In this document: positions 11,409 through 23,745 of the stretch, one piece after another
How positions within the stretch are numbered: the stretch's first letter is position 1
How the letters are laid out: the number at the start of each line of letters is the position of its first letter
Assembly: GCF_026745355.1 (NCBI RefSeq)
Contig: NC_079206.1
Span: 23,181,399-23,245,398 of the forward strand
DNA length: 64,000 nt
From: Beta vulgaris subsp. vulgaris
Taxonomy: Eukaryota; Streptophyta; Magnoliopsida; Caryophyllales; Amaranthaceae
Direction of reading: 5' to 3'
Notes under the pieces: model-generated
Database searches by the model: none
Seen by the model: the letters and a program-made list of their open reading frames with translations, nothing else
What the model was told of the DNA's origin: nothing
Made by a program: the position numbers and the translations under genes

Positions 11409-11592
11409 TGTTATAACAGAATTAGTTATTACAAGCACGTGTATAATTCATTACATATAAATATACTGTAATATCCTCATTGAAACTCATTAAGAAATAT
11501 TAAACACATTACAATCTTCTCTCTATTCTCTCTCTGTACTCTTGTTATATGGATTTTTAATCTTCTTTACCTACAAACCATGAATGATAACA
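11409..11592 (+). repeat. 5' LTR of the Ale-like element (184 bp)
   Basis: It starts TGTTATAACAG and ends TGATAACA, giving inverted TGTTAT/ATAACA ends, and the primer site follows directly. TATAAATA near 11456 and a CT-rich tract near 11518-11540 fit an LTR promoter and leader. The left boundary rests on the terminal motif, because the 3' LTR is not in the window. Confidence 0.6.
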
Positions 11593-11604
11593 TGGTATCG
11601 AGCC
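11593..11604 (+). promoter_or_regulatory. Primer binding site (initiator tRNA-Met type)
   Basis: TGGTATCGAGCC directly follows the LTR. The usual copia site is TGGTATCAGAGC, so this one has lost a base or diverged. Confidence 0.7.
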
Positions 11605-12019
11605 ACATTCCGCAAATTTTGCTCGCCATTTTTGTGCCTAAAATCTAGGTGTTGTTTTTATTGCTAAGTTTTTTTCTTTGTAGAACTGGAGAAATTTTAA
11701 TTTCTTAGTAGATTCAGGAACTATTCTGAAATGATCATGATAGCTTGATTGATGTTTTTCTTCAATTGACTGATGAAATATTAAAGAAAATTGTTGTTGA
11801 AATTCTCAGAAGTTGTGAATTGAGAATTGTATGTTTTATGCTGGAAATTTGATGTTCTTGCTATGAATGTTGCTAGAGATTTAATTAAAATGTGTAGATT
11901 GAGTGAAATCTTGAATTTGTGTTGGTTAAGATTAGTGAATTGAGTGAAATCTTGAATTTGTAATTGATTAAAATTGGTGATGAAATTTTGACTGAAATTG
12001 AAAATTTCTTAGTGAAAAC

Positions 12020-12412
12020 ATGTCTGAAAATTCTCCTACACCTGAACCTACTACTATCTTAGGAAGTGAGTATTACATACATCCTGCTGATTCCTCCAAT
12101 ACTAAACTGGTAAATGATTTATTTGCTGAAAGCAATTATAGTGATTATTGGAAGCGTTCAATGATGCTTGTGTTATCCTCTAGGAATAAACTTTGTTTTG
12201 TGGATGGATATCTAAAGGAACTTGTTGTGACTGATATTAATTACGAGGCTTGGCATAGGTGTAATGATCTGGTAATTGTCTGGCTATTGTTTTCTTTAGA
12301 AAAACAAGTAGCAAAGAGTATTTGGTATTACAAAAAGGCTACAGATCTATGGAAAGATCTGGAGGATAGATCTGAACAAGCATCAGGTGCTCAACTGTTT
12401 TCTTTACAGTAG
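12020..12412 (+). CDS. Ale-like gag, N-terminal fragment
   Basis: A 130-residue frame starts at a good ATG. The first 60 residues (EYYIHPADSSNTKLVNDLF, then SNYSDYWKRSMMLVLSSRNKL) match the N-terminal copia gag domain (Retrotran_gag_3), and DLWKDLEDRSEQASGAQLF matches the following gag region. It stops early at 12410; later gag text, including a decayed zinc knuckle near 12860 (YCKTPGHGIEHYYKLHG, first Cys pair partly lost), lies in other frames. Intact gag of this lineage is roughly twice as long. It is likely non-functional. Confidence 0.7.
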   Translation: MSENSPTPEPTTILGSEYYIHPADSSNTKLVNDLFAESNYSDYWKRSMMLVLSSRNKLCFVDGYLKELVVTDINYEAWHRCNDLVIVWLLFSLEKQVAKSIWYYKKATDLWKDLEDRSEQASGAQLFSLQ

Positions 12413-13123
12413 CAAATATCTGAGATGCAACAAGGATAAATGTTTGTTTAATCATTTTTTTTTTCTGCTATTAAGGTTTTTGGGATGAGTTAGATGATTT
12501 AGATCCTTTGCCTATATGCACATGTGCTAATTACACTCGTACTATTACCAAGAAAATGTTAAATTCACAGCAAGACTAGAGGTTAATGGTGTTCTTAATG
12601 AAACTCAATGAAGAATATAATCAAGCAAGAACCAACATTCTTATGATGCAACCTTTACCCAATTTAAGTATAACCTATAGACTTTTGGTTCAAGATGAGA
12701 GGCATTAAGAAGTGAGTGGTATAGTTAACCAACATGTTGCAATGGCATTTGTTGCCTATGACTGAAGGAGATATGATAAAGGAAAGGTTGCATATCCTAA
12801 CAACAACAAACAAGCATAATCTCTTACTAGTAACAAGATACCTTATGTTTGGTTAGGTGACTATTGCAAAACTCCTGGGCATGGCATTGAGCATTACTAC
12901 AAGTTGCATGGTTTGCCTCCTCACTTGGGTGGTTAGACAAGTGGTCAACCAACATGGTTCAATTTGCACCAGAAGAAGTTCATACACAAACTAAGACTAA
13001 TAAATTGTCTGTAGAACAATACAACCAACTCATGTCCTTGCTTAACAAACAAAATGCTGCCGAATAACCAGTATATCATCCTACCTCAAGTGGAAATGCT
13101 TTCATGGCAGGTAATTCTGTATC

Positions 13124-14912
13124 ATGAGCAATATAGGTGTGACTTGGGTCCTTGACAGTGGTGCAACTGACCACATTTGTCATGACCTAAGCTTATTTGA
13201 GAGTTATAAAAATATTGATAATGTTGATGACGTTATAACAGTCCCTGATGGTAGGAAAATACAAATTATGCATAAAGGAATAGTTCATCTCAATTCTGAC
13301 ACAAAATTATAAGATGTGTTACATATTCCCCACTTCCAATTTGATTTGATTTCTATCCCTAAATTGTGCCAAGATATGAATGCTTCTGTAAACTTTACAT
13401 CTACTTCATGTGTTATCCAGGGACCTTCTTTGATCCAACCAATGGTTCTTGGTAACTTGAAGCATATATATTATTGCATCAATTTCTCTCAAACTTCCAG
13501 CTCTTCATTACATGCTGCCAGTACTCCTAGTCACATTGCTTCTGCTTTTGTTAATGTTTTTAGTCATAAATGTATATATGAAGCCAAACTTTGGCATTTA
13601 AGATTAGGACATCTACCATTTCATTCCTTGAAATATGCTCAACCTAGTCTTAATCTAGATGATGTTTCTTCTTATATCTGTCAAGTTTGCCCTGCTGCTA
13701 GACAAACTAGACTACCATTCACACAAAGTTCAATAAAAATTCTTTGAATTTTCCAATTGATTCATGTGGACTTGTGGGGGTCCTAATAAGACACTTCTAC
13801 TTACAGCAATTGCAAATTTTTTGTCTCAATTGTAGATGATTTTTCCAGGGCACTTGGGTCTTTATGCTTAAAAATGAATTTGATGTTGTTCAAATTATGG
13901 AAAACTTCTTTGCATATATTCACACTCAATTTCATTGTGTTGTTGAATGCATGAGGTCTAACAATGCCAAGGAACTGTGTGAAGGCGAGATGCTACAATT
14001 TTTGCTATAAGAGTTTCTACATCAGAAGAGTTGTACAAAAACTCCACAACATAATGGTATTGTAGAGAGAAAACACACGCACCTTCTAAAAGTTATCAGG
14101 GCCTTATTTTTTCAATCCCATGTACCTACTGCTTATTGGGGAGAGTGTATACTATGTGTTGTCCATCTGATTAACAGACTCCTTCTCAAACTTCTCAACT
14201 ACACTTTTCCATATGAAAAACTTCATTCTTCCACTCCCTCTCTTGATCACCTTAGGGTGTTTGGCTGCCTTTATTTTGTATCTACCATCAAACAAGGTAT
14301 AATCAAGTTTGACCCTAGGTCTGAGCCTTACACGTTTGTTGGCTATCCCTCACACCAGAAAGCTTATAAATTGTTACATTTTCACACCAAAAAGATCATC
14401 ATCTCAAATGATGTGATTTTTCATGAAAATTACTTCCCCTTTCATTTTTCTCTGTCTCACTCACCACATACACCTATATTTATTCCTTTCACACCACACC
14501 TTCTCCATTTCTTTATTGATGATAAACCTGATGTGTCTAACACTACTCTCTCTACTACTTCTAATGACTCTTCTGTTTCAATCATTTCTCTGCCTTCTTC
14601 TTACCCTACTGCATCTTCACTTAATTTATCTCTATCTCTTGATGTTTCATCATCATTCACTCACCCTACTCCACCTAATTTATCTACTTCTAATGAAGTT
14701 TCATCCTCCCATAACATCCCGACTCCACATTCTTCTCCTAGAAGGTCCACTAGACCCACTAAAATACCTCCTCATCTACAAGGTTATACTTTCTCCTGCC
14801 TAATACTTATCTGTTAACATGTCTTCCTATTGGTGCAACCTTGTTCAATTTTCTTCTCTTTCCACTTCACATCATGCTCTCATTTCCCATATTTCTTCTC
14901 TCACTTAACCAA
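13124..14912 (+). pseudogene. Ale-like pol remnant: protease, gag-pre-integrase, integrase
   Basis: The protease motif WVLDSGATDHICHD is intact near 13140. A stop at 13311 splits it from MLHIPHFQFDLISIPKLC and the gag-pre-integrase domain KLWHLRLGHLPFHSLKY (about 13590). A zinc-type CQVC follows near 13680. Integrase core text at 13750-14250 is present in shifting frames with stops. A later open stretch (14257-14817) holds FGCLYFVST, FVGYPSHQKAYKL and the Ser/Pro-rich linker with RRSTRPTKIPPHLQGY that precedes reverse transcriptase. The sequence then ends at the CACTA-1 insertion; RT and RNase H are absent. Confidence 0.8.
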
Positions 14913-15110
14913 CACTAGTGGAAAAAACTCCATGTGCTACTTGTCAAGTGCTTGGGTTGAACAATCAACCCAAGCACTTGTAAAATTTTAATATCAAAAA
15001 TTCACAAGTGCTTCGGTTGATAAGTCCACCGGAGCACTTGTGAATAAGTGCTCCGGTTATTCAACCCAAGCACATGCACACGATTGTTGGATCTCGCGCA
15101 CTACACTTAT
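14913..15110. repeat. CACTA-1 terminus and subterminal repeats
   Basis: After the terminus, CAAGTGCTTGGGTTGA and its inverse form a hairpin with 16-bp arms (14945-14980). Further copies in both orientations (GTGCTTCGGTTGA, TGCTCCGGTTATTCAACC, CCAAGCAC) reach to about 15075. Such arrays are the binding sites of TNPA-type proteins in the En/Spm family; binding here is inferred. Confidence 0.75.
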
Positions 15111-16846
15111 GTTTATATTTTGAAGGACACGCTAATAATTAACACATGAATCAATTAATTTTTTGAAGGACGCGCTACACTTGTTCTATCAATTAATTAT
15201 TTTGGAACCGGCCTCCTCCTTGAAACTAACTCCTCTCCATTTCTTCGCTCATCAGAACCCTCCTTCCTAACTCCTCTCTACTTCTTCGCCTCATCTCTGT
15301 ACTTCGCTCATCAGTTCAATTGCACTGAAATCTGCTGCCTCACTCAAAATTCTCTGCCGCCTTCTTCAATTACAAAAGAAAAAACCCAGAAGCCTCACTT
15401 GAAATCGGGAAATCTGCTGCCTCACTGAAGTCGCTGCTGGGGCCCCGTTAATCTGCCGCACTAAACTCTCGAGGTTTCTCTCTCTTCCTTGTTGTAATTT
15501 GAGTCATCAATTCGCTAATTTTGCGGTGGTTTTAGTGGTTGTTTGAGCACAAATTCTAGCAAATTTTTTGTAAATTGTTTGAGTGACATGAATTATTGAT
15601 GGGAATTTTTTGTGTTTGATGTTGTTGGATTGAGTTGATTATTGTGAGGTTTATGATGGAGTAATTCAAGTTTATACACTAATTATTGTTAATCATGAAA
15701 TAAATAACAATAAAGTACTAACAACTCCCTATGAAAGAAGTTTATTCACTATCAGGCACTTATCTGCAAGAAATTGGAATAAATATGAGCAAGTGCTATG
15801 GCATGTCATGTGGTCCATTGCACTTGAAATATTTCATGTAAATACAAATATATGATTGATGATGAACTATTCATTCGTAAGATTTTTATGTCAATCAGTG
15901 ATGATATAATGATATCAGAACTATATGCTTAATTATTGGTTGCTTGCATAAGCAAATGTATTATTAAACTTTTTGATGTTTTCTTCGCTAAAGATGTGCA
16001 AAATTATAAGAGGGTTATTTTTGTATTGAAGAAAGAAAAAAGTGCTAGTGACAGGAAAGTGGTAAATGGTAATACTGAAATAATACTCTATTATTAGAAA
16101 TAAGTTAGAATGGACATTTCATAATTGAAAGGAATCTGCTTATCTAGTGAAAGTTGCTTCTGTACTTCTAATATGTAATTACTTATCTAACATAAGCAGA
16201 GTTGAGATGAGAATTATGAATTATCAAAGAATTTTTATTCGGAGATGAAGCTAGCAAGATGTAATATCTCCTTCTGGACCACTTTTTTTAATTATTTGGA
16301 GATAAACTGGCCATATTTCAAATTTTTAATCATTAAGAATGCTTTAAGAATACGGATTGAATTTTATTCAAATTTTTTTTTGTTATGCAAAAAATTAACG
16401 TATCATCATAATCATATGCCTAGATACCCATCCAAGACTTACTCATTAGGAATAAGTCTTGGATAGTCCCTATTTTGGGACTGTTCTTGGACGTTTGATC
16501 TCACTTAGGTGGTAAATGTATATTTTCTTTTCGTTTCTATGGAAATCACGGCTACTCATTTCCCTAATCTGTTATCCAAGTATATATGTAGATAAGTAAC
16601 TACCTACATTGTATACTCGGAGAACTGTAGGGAAATGCTGCCGCAATTTTCATAGATTGAGAAGCTAACATACATTTACTAGTGGGATTAGACGTTCAAG
16701 GATGGGTTAGGTTGGAGTGATAAGGACCTCTAGAAGACATGCATATATTCATGCTATATTTTTTTTTTGAATTTGTATGTTTAATGCTTGAATGGTTGAC
16801 AATGTGTTATTGCATGTGATTAATTAGTCATAAGAGGTCTGTTTGG
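15111..16846 (+). other. CACTA-1 leader region, no gene
   Basis: A CT-rich stretch (15205-15490) resembles a plant 5' UTR and is followed by an intron-like T-rich segment. The transposase coding sequence starts after it. I find no open frame worth calling. Confidence 0.45.
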
Positions 16847-19800
16847 ATGACGAGATATCATTCGTGGATGTATGGTAACGTTGATTCGTCAGAATTTGTG
16901 GATGGAGTACTGGAATTTTGTGATTCTGCCTTAGAACATCAAGCTAGGACGGGAGAATTAGGATTTTATTGTCCTTGTGTCAAGTGTGGCAATGTGTCCA
17001 AAGTGAGTGATATGATTTGCTTAGGGAGCATGTACTTCGTCATGGGTTTAGGCCGGAATACCATGTATGGATTTGGCATGGTGAGGAGGGAGTATATGAA
17101 GGGAATTCTCGTGCAAATGATGTCCATGAACAAGAAGACGTGACTCATGCATGCGAAGAAATGGAGAATGATAATGAGCACGAGGATGATGAGGATCATG
17201 TGGATGAGATGATGGAGGGTGTCGAAGATGAGTTAGGGAAAAATTCTCATGTTTTTGAGTCTTTGACAGAGGCAGCTCAAAAGCCATTGTATCCTGGTTG
17301 TAAAAAGTTCACCAAACTGTCTGTCGTGTTGACACTTTTCAACATTAAATCCAAGGGAAATTGGACCGACATTAGTTTCACTTCCCTGTTAGAAGTGTTA
17401 AGTGAGATGTTTCCCGATGGCAACGAACTTCTAAAGTCGACCTATTATGCTAGAAAGCTCATGGTGTCTCTTGGCTTAGAGTATAAGAAGATACATGCTT
17501 GTCTGAATGACTGTGTGCTATATAGGAATGAATATGACAATTTGGATAAGTGTCCACAGTGCGAGATGTCATGATATAAGCGTGAAGGATATGAAGATAA
17601 GAAAGGGCCCCAGCTAAGGTATGTGGTATCTTCCAATAATTCTAGATTCAAGCGCTTATTTTCCATAAAGAAAGATGCAAAAAATTTGAGATGGCATGCA
17701 GATAGAAGGAAGAAAGATGGTTGTTGAAACATCCGGCGGATTCTCCTGAGTGGAATAGTATTAATAGGTTGCATAAGCCATTTGGGGATGAAGATCGTAA
17801 TTTGAGGCTTGGGCTATGTACAAATGGAATGAATCCGTTCAGAAGTTTGAGCTCTTTACATAGTACATGGCCAGTACTTTTAGTTATATATAACTTGCCT
17901 CCTTGGTTGTGCATGAAACGCAAGTACATGATGTTATCACTTTTAATCTCTGGTCCTAAACAACCTGGAAATAACATAGATGTCTACCTTGCACCGCTTG
18001 TCGATGATTTGAGAAAGCTATGGGATGAAGGGTTTCTGTTTTTGATGCTCATACTAATGAGATGTTCACATTGCGTGCAATGCTTTTCTGCACCATTAAC
18101 GATTTCCCTGCGTACGGAACTTATCCGGATATAAGAATAAAGGAAAGAAAGCATGTCCAATATGTATCGATGACATGGAATCCACATGGATTCCTAAGTG
18201 CAAACATGTGTACATGCCTATCGAAAGTTTCTACGACTGCACCACCCTTTTCGTAAGAAGAAGAATGCATTTGATGGGAAAGTTGAAGAGAGAGTAGCTC
18301 ATAGAGCGTTGACTGGTGAAGAGGTTTATGAGCAAGTTAAGGGTGTTGAAACGATCTTTGGTAAAACAATGCAAAAGGATACAGGGTTATGGAAAAAGGA
18401 GGCTGTCTTGTGGACACTTCCATTCTGGAAAGATCTCCGGGTCAGACATTGTCTCGACGTCATGCATATAGAAAAAAATGTATGTGATGCCATTCTTGCG
18501 ACACTTATGAATATTCCTGGTAAGACGAAGGATACCAAGGCCTCACGGTTGTACTTAGAAAAGATAGGAGTTCGGCCAGAACTGTGGCCTCAGAATAGGG
18601 AAGGTAGGAAGAGGAAGAAATATGAAGAAATAAATCTTAATGAAGGCAATAAGAGGAAGAAATCTAAAGAAGAAAGAAACCTGAACAAGGTTAAGGATAA
18701 AGAGAAAAAAATTAAGGTCGATGATAGGAATTATTTGCCTCCAGCTTGCTATACGTTATCCAAGGAAGAGAAGCGGATTTTTTGCGAGTCTTTGTATGAC
18801 ATCAAAGCTCCATCGGGATACTCATCTAACATGAAAAGATTTGTATCCTTAAATGGCGAGTTGAAGTTAGGGCTCATGAAATCTCATGATTGTCATTCAT
18901 GATGCAAGTATTTTTACCGATTGCCCTTCGTGGAATACTGCCAAAACATGTGCGGTATGCTATAACTGAACTATGCTCATTTTTCAACACTATATGTAGC
19001 AAAGTGCTTGATCCGACAAGACTTGATGCTCTTCAAGCTGATGTTGTAGAGACTCTTTGCAAGTTTGAAATGTATTTTCCACCTGCATTTTTTGACATAA
19101 TGGTTCATCTTATCGTCCATCTATTCGCGAAATCAAGTTGGTGGTCCTGTGTTTTTGAGGTGGTGTTATCCTTTTGAAAGACGAATGGGTAATTTACAAG
19201 ACAAAGTGAGGAACCCTGCACAACCTGAAGCTAGTATCATTCAAGGCACCGTGGGCGACGAAGTTGGTATTTTGTAGCTGAGTATTTGGCTAGTGCACAA
19301 CCTATCGGACTTCCTACATCTCGCCATGATGGAAGACTTGGAGGCCAGGGTACGATTGGCTCAAAATTAGTCACCTCCTAGAGATAAGCGCTTACAAGCA
19401 CACCTGTATGTGTTGCATCACATTGCAGAAGTACATCCGTATTTGGGTGAGCATATGGAGGTGCTACGGGCTGAAAATCCTTCTAAAGGGGATGAGCATT
19501 GATGCAATTGCACAATAAGACATTTATTGATTGGTTTCATGATCGAGTAATATGTCAACAACAAGATGATGTATCTGAAGCTATTAAGTGGTATGCATTT
19601 GGTCCTCATGAAGCTGAGGGTTATGATGTAAATGGATTTACATTTTGGACTGAAGGTCGAGATCAAAAGTCCTCATTAGTGCAAAATAGTGGTGTTTCTG
19701 TTTTGCCATCATCTACATTTTATGCGAGCGCTAAGGATCAGAATTGGTGGATGCCAAATTGTTATACTATGAGCGAATTCAAGAAATATGGGAGCTTAAC

Positions 19801-20133
19801 TATTCTTGTTTCAAGGTTGGTCTCTTCTATTGCAAGTGGTTAGGTAATAATCGGCGTTGTGCAAGAAATGATGACCCTTGTGGATTCACTCTTGTAGACT
19901 TGGGTCATTTGCGTGAAAATGACGAGCCATTTATACTTGCAATACATGCTAAGCAAGTATTTTATGTAACAGACCCTGCTGATCCTAAGTGGTCTATTGT
20001 TGTACCGGGAAAAAGAAGTATCCTTGGCATTGGTGATGTTGATGATGAGGAAGAGTATGATGCTTTTGAGGACATCCCACCCTTCATCAATCCCAAAATC
20101 GATATAATTCCAGATGTCGACCCTTCAGAATGA
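16847..20133 (+). pseudogene. TNP2-like CACTA transposase of CACTA-1, broken
   Basis: The domains appear in the normal order. The transposase-associated domain (RYHSWMYGNVDSSEFVDGV, FYCPCVKCGN) is at 16847-16990. The TNP2 core (Transpos_21) runs about 17720-18560, with HPADSPEWN, STWPVLLVIYNLPPWLCMKR and RHCLDVMHIEKNVCDAI. DUF4218-type text spans 18700-19480 (PPACYTLSKEEKRIF, FPPAFFDIMVHL). A DUF4216-type C-terminus (VFYVTDPADPKWSIVVPGKR) ends at a natural stop at 20133. There are frameshifts near 16990, 17575, 17700, 18040, 18230, 18900 and 19170, and a stop at about 19276. A working TNP2 would be one protein of over 900 residues, so this copy is dead. Confidence 0.85.
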
Positions 20134-21685
20134 TGTCTTAGAATGTATTATGTATACAAGTTCGTGAATACGTCTTCTATTACTTGATACGAGGCATATT
20201 ATTGTGGTTCCTATTATCAAATTATCTATTCTCTATCTTGGAATCTCTCTAAGTTAGTTTGACGTTTTCATATGATATTTTATATAATGAGTAATGTGGA
20301 GATTTAATATACTTTGAATTTGAAAACTAACTAATGTAGCCTTCTCGATTTTGCAGCCTTGTTGAGCAGCACAAGAAGTCTTTATTGGTTGAAAAAGGCT
20401 TGTCTGCTCCTCACTTTGTTTTTGCAGCACAAGAAGGTATTCTGACTCTCGCAATCACCTATTATAAAGTCTTTATTGGTTGAAAAAGGTTTATGTTCCA
20501 GTCATTTTTGAGCTTACCTGTGATTGCAGTAGTGTGATAGTGTCCCTTGTCTCCTAGTTGTAGCATGTCTACAATATTTGCAATTGCTATTATCTTTTTA
20601 CTAATTGTATTCTCTTTTCATTTTTTACATTTGTGTCACTTCATTGTTGTTGTGTTTCTGAGTTCTGACAGCTTGTCTTTATCTATTCAAATGCAGGGGC
20701 TTCTCTAATATCGAGATTCGCCCTGAGTCACAGCATAATCCTGGACACCAGTCTGATTTTGCTGAGGTTTTGATCTTTGTTTTCTCAGTTTTTTGCATTT
20801 CTGTGATGATTTTGGAGGAATTTGGATTTTGGTAATTGCAAGTTTTTTACTTGTAGTTTCTGTAGTTGTGTGTAGTATTGTGAGTGTTGTAGTTGTTTGC
20901 TTGTTATTTGAGTTCAGTGGAAGATGTTTGATTGATTTGTTGAGGAATTATTGTGTGAATTTGAGGCATAAATGCATATTTTTCTTTTTGATAAAATTAT
21001 TGCTCAACCAGACCAGACTAGACTGATTCACTTGCAGTTTGGTCTGCTAGGACAGGAATTGTACAAGAACTAGCAGTGTCACAGTGTGGATCAGGCGGCC
21101 AAATCATCCTTAATACTATTATCATATAGAGTGGCAATGGAAACATTTTTGAAAACACACCTGCACCTAAATTAGAGTATGATAGAGAAATGCCTTCCAC
21201 CCACTATCTTGTTCGGATTCTCCGAGTAAGGCTGTACAAATTTAAGACTAGACAAGAGCTTGTATTTCAGCGTCTTTCTGGCGTACAGTGGTTTAGTTTG
21301 CCAAGAACAAGAGGATGTTCATGGCATATGAAAATGTATGAGCTAAATAGATAATCTGTAAACACTTTGTGCACTGGGCACTAACACAATTAGAAAACAG
21401 TTCTACAGTAGAAGATTGAGCACAAGACCACTTGACTAATTCGTCAAGGCAATCCCTCCCTGCCCTGCACTTTCCACACTCACTGCACACTCCCTCCCGA
21501 ACTTGATGTATCCTCAGAATAGTACTGGACATTGTAAGGGCATGACTGAGTAGAACTTTACAGTTTGCTTGCTGTGTGCATAGCCGATGGCTGCAAGTCA
21601 GAAGCTTACTGGTGTTTGAGTCATCTGGGCTGTACTAATTGAGATTCTTATCCTGCATAATAGATGCCCCATAGACCAAGGAGCA
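20134..21685. other. CACTA-1 interval between TNP2 and the SIRE insertion
   Basis: I see no recognisable gene. A direct repeat of AAGTCTTTATTGGTTGAAA occurs near 20374 and 20466. T-rich text resembles introns. By position it should hold upstream exons of the gene that continues after the SIRE element at 60325, but I cannot define any. Confidence 0.4.
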
Positions 21686-22847
21686 TGTTAGTCTTGGACA
21701 AACACTTAAGCAACTACAAGAGGAGGGTGAATTGTAGTTGGAGAGATTTTCTCACTTTTTGCGGATATAAAAGAATAAGAACTAATTGCACGAATAAAGA
21801 AAGAACTAGGAACAAGATATTTTTACAAGGAAAACTTCCTAGGCCCAATAGGAAGAAAAACCTTGACCGTTAGGGATTTTGACTCTATTCTCTTCAATTA
21901 CTTTTAGGCCAAAAGACTCTCTTTTGTACAACTTAAACTTGGACCAACTCTGTTCCTCTAGGAACTTGTTCCCAGTCAGCCTGTTCCCCCTAAACAGTTG
22001 ACTTCTCCCTTGACTTCACTCGAAGTCTTTTCTCTTTCTCTCTTCTCTTTCTCTTTCTCTCTTTCTCTCAAGAATGATTACAGATTTTGATTCTCTCAAC
22101 CCAATCTATAATACATCAATGTCTAAGAAGAAGAAAACCGAGCAAACTTTCACTAAGAATATTACATGAAAATTCTGAAAGTTTTCCTAAAATATCATTA
22201 CAAACATCTATTTTTAGAGACCTATTTACTTGATTTCTTCTCCACGAACTTCTCCATGTTCATCTCCATGAACACACGTCCTCTTAGCCACTTCTCCATT
22301 TTGTCCGTTGTAATCTATCCGTTGGCAGTTGAGTTTGTTGGGCTTCCACGATCTTCTCCATGATCTCAGCCACTTCTCCATTATCACATGCCTAAAATAT
22401 AGTTAGGTTGTTATGGTTCCTAAATTCTAGGAACTACCTCAACGTTCACTTGGTTGGCCCTGTTGCTTAGGTTAATGATTTGCGGCTCCATATTTCTAGG
22501 AAAATATCAATGCTGCGCATACATTTCACTAAACAAGATATTATGGGATCTTCATATATTTCATTAGTTATCACCATAATATAAATCGGATAACACAAGT
22601 AAATAATAAATAATTTTAAACTTGATTAAATACTTTATCAAACCTTCATAAAATATGTACCATTTTATTTGTGAACCTTAAGAACATTTATCCGTATTGA
22701 AACTAGACAAATAAAATAAATAAAACAAAAACAAACTAGAGAACTAGAACTAAGACATAAACATGTTACTTCTAACAAGGAACCTAAAAACCGAAATAAA
22801 CTAATAAAACATTAATTATATGTGATTATCAAAAGAGTGAAATAACA
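21686..22847 (-). repeat. 3' LTR of the SIRE element (1162 bp)
   Basis: In plus orientation it runs TGTTAGTCTTGG...GTGAAATAACA. It matches the LTR at 59151-60319 along its whole length with scattered differences, and the solo LTR at 62467-63611. GAGCA precedes it. On the right, the MITE insertion falls exactly at its junction with internal sequence. Confidence 0.92.
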
Positions 22848-22852
22848 ATATT

Positions 22853-23213
22853 GGATTTTTTAACTACAATAATACAAACTTTTGTCCATTTTCTCGCAAT
22901 AATACAAACTTTTGTTTATTTTTTAATAATATAAACTTTACATCAAAATTCTCTCAGTAGGTCAAGTTGACTTGTAATCGGTAAAAAAGAGTCAAAAAAA
23001 ATTTACAAAATGATCTTTCTTCTTTCTTCCTCATACCCCAACCCCCCACCCACCTGAACCACCTCGCTTGTTACCTCCTACAACAAGTTAAAAACCGGTG
23101 TTGCCTTACTGGAGGAATTTTGATCAAAAGTTTGTATTATTAAAAAATAATCAAAAGTTTGTATTATTGCGAGAGAACGGGCAAAAGTTTGTATTATTCT
23201 TGTTAAAAAATCC
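22853..23213. mobile_element. Mutator-like MITE (361 bp)
   Basis: The ends are inverted repeats of roughly 60 bases: GGATTTTTTAAC...ACAATAATACAAACTTTTG on the left, and the inverse on the right ending GTTAAAAAATCC. A perfect 10-bp duplication TAACAATATT flanks it (22843-22852 and 23214-23223). Length, long terminal repeats and a 9-10-bp duplication are the signature of Mutator-like MITEs. No coding capacity. Confidence 0.88.
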
Positions 23214-23745
23214 TAACAATATTCCCCCTTTTTGATTATGACAATTAATTAATTTTTTTTTAAGGTTTTTAGTTTTTGAAAAGCATCTAAGAAAGAAGAA
23301 AATAAACTACACAAACTAACCTAGTGTAAACAACTTTACAGACTGGGAACAGAAACAACATAGGTAGGAACAAAGACAAGCAGAATATAAAAGGAACTAT
23401 GATAAAATTTTGTTTTTGTGTACACACTTTATCTCTTCCCCCTTTGTCATTATCAAAACCAAATGTTGTACCTGCAGCACTAGAGAGTCAACAGTCTAGG
23501 CACCAAGCAAGTTGCTCAAACAGATATCTCATAATATTAGCCATCCAAACCACAAGCATAATAGGCAAGCAGAAAGAAGTTTTAGGGGCAAAAATCAATC
23601 AATATGCAGAGTAGAAAAATGAAGAAAGCAAAGAAAATATTAAAGGAACTTCATATGTCTCAGAACATAAAAAGTAAATCCAAAAGAGTGTTCAATAATT
23701 ACAGCCCAAAAAAAAATTGTTCAACGTAGCCAAAGATAAGAGAAG

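Larger units (their letters stand above)
11409..14912 (+). mobile_element. Ale/Retrofit-like Ty1-copia element, 5' part
   Basis: The element has a short 5' LTR (11409-11592), a primer site resembling initiator tRNA-Met, gag at 12020-12412, then a heavily decayed protease, gag-pre-integrase and integrase. It is cut off at 14912, before reverse transcriptase, by the CACTA-1 terminus. The remainder and the 3' LTR should lie beyond the right edge of the window. The gag start SEYYIHPADSSNTKLVNDLF and the very short LTR point to the Ale lineage. Confidence 0.75.

Noticed and set aside
21293..21532. Cys-containing 79-codon frame on the minus strand (VCSECGKCRAGRDCLDELVK)
   Set aside because: It could be a captured host fragment, but I recognise no family, and neither flank shows splice or terminus signals.
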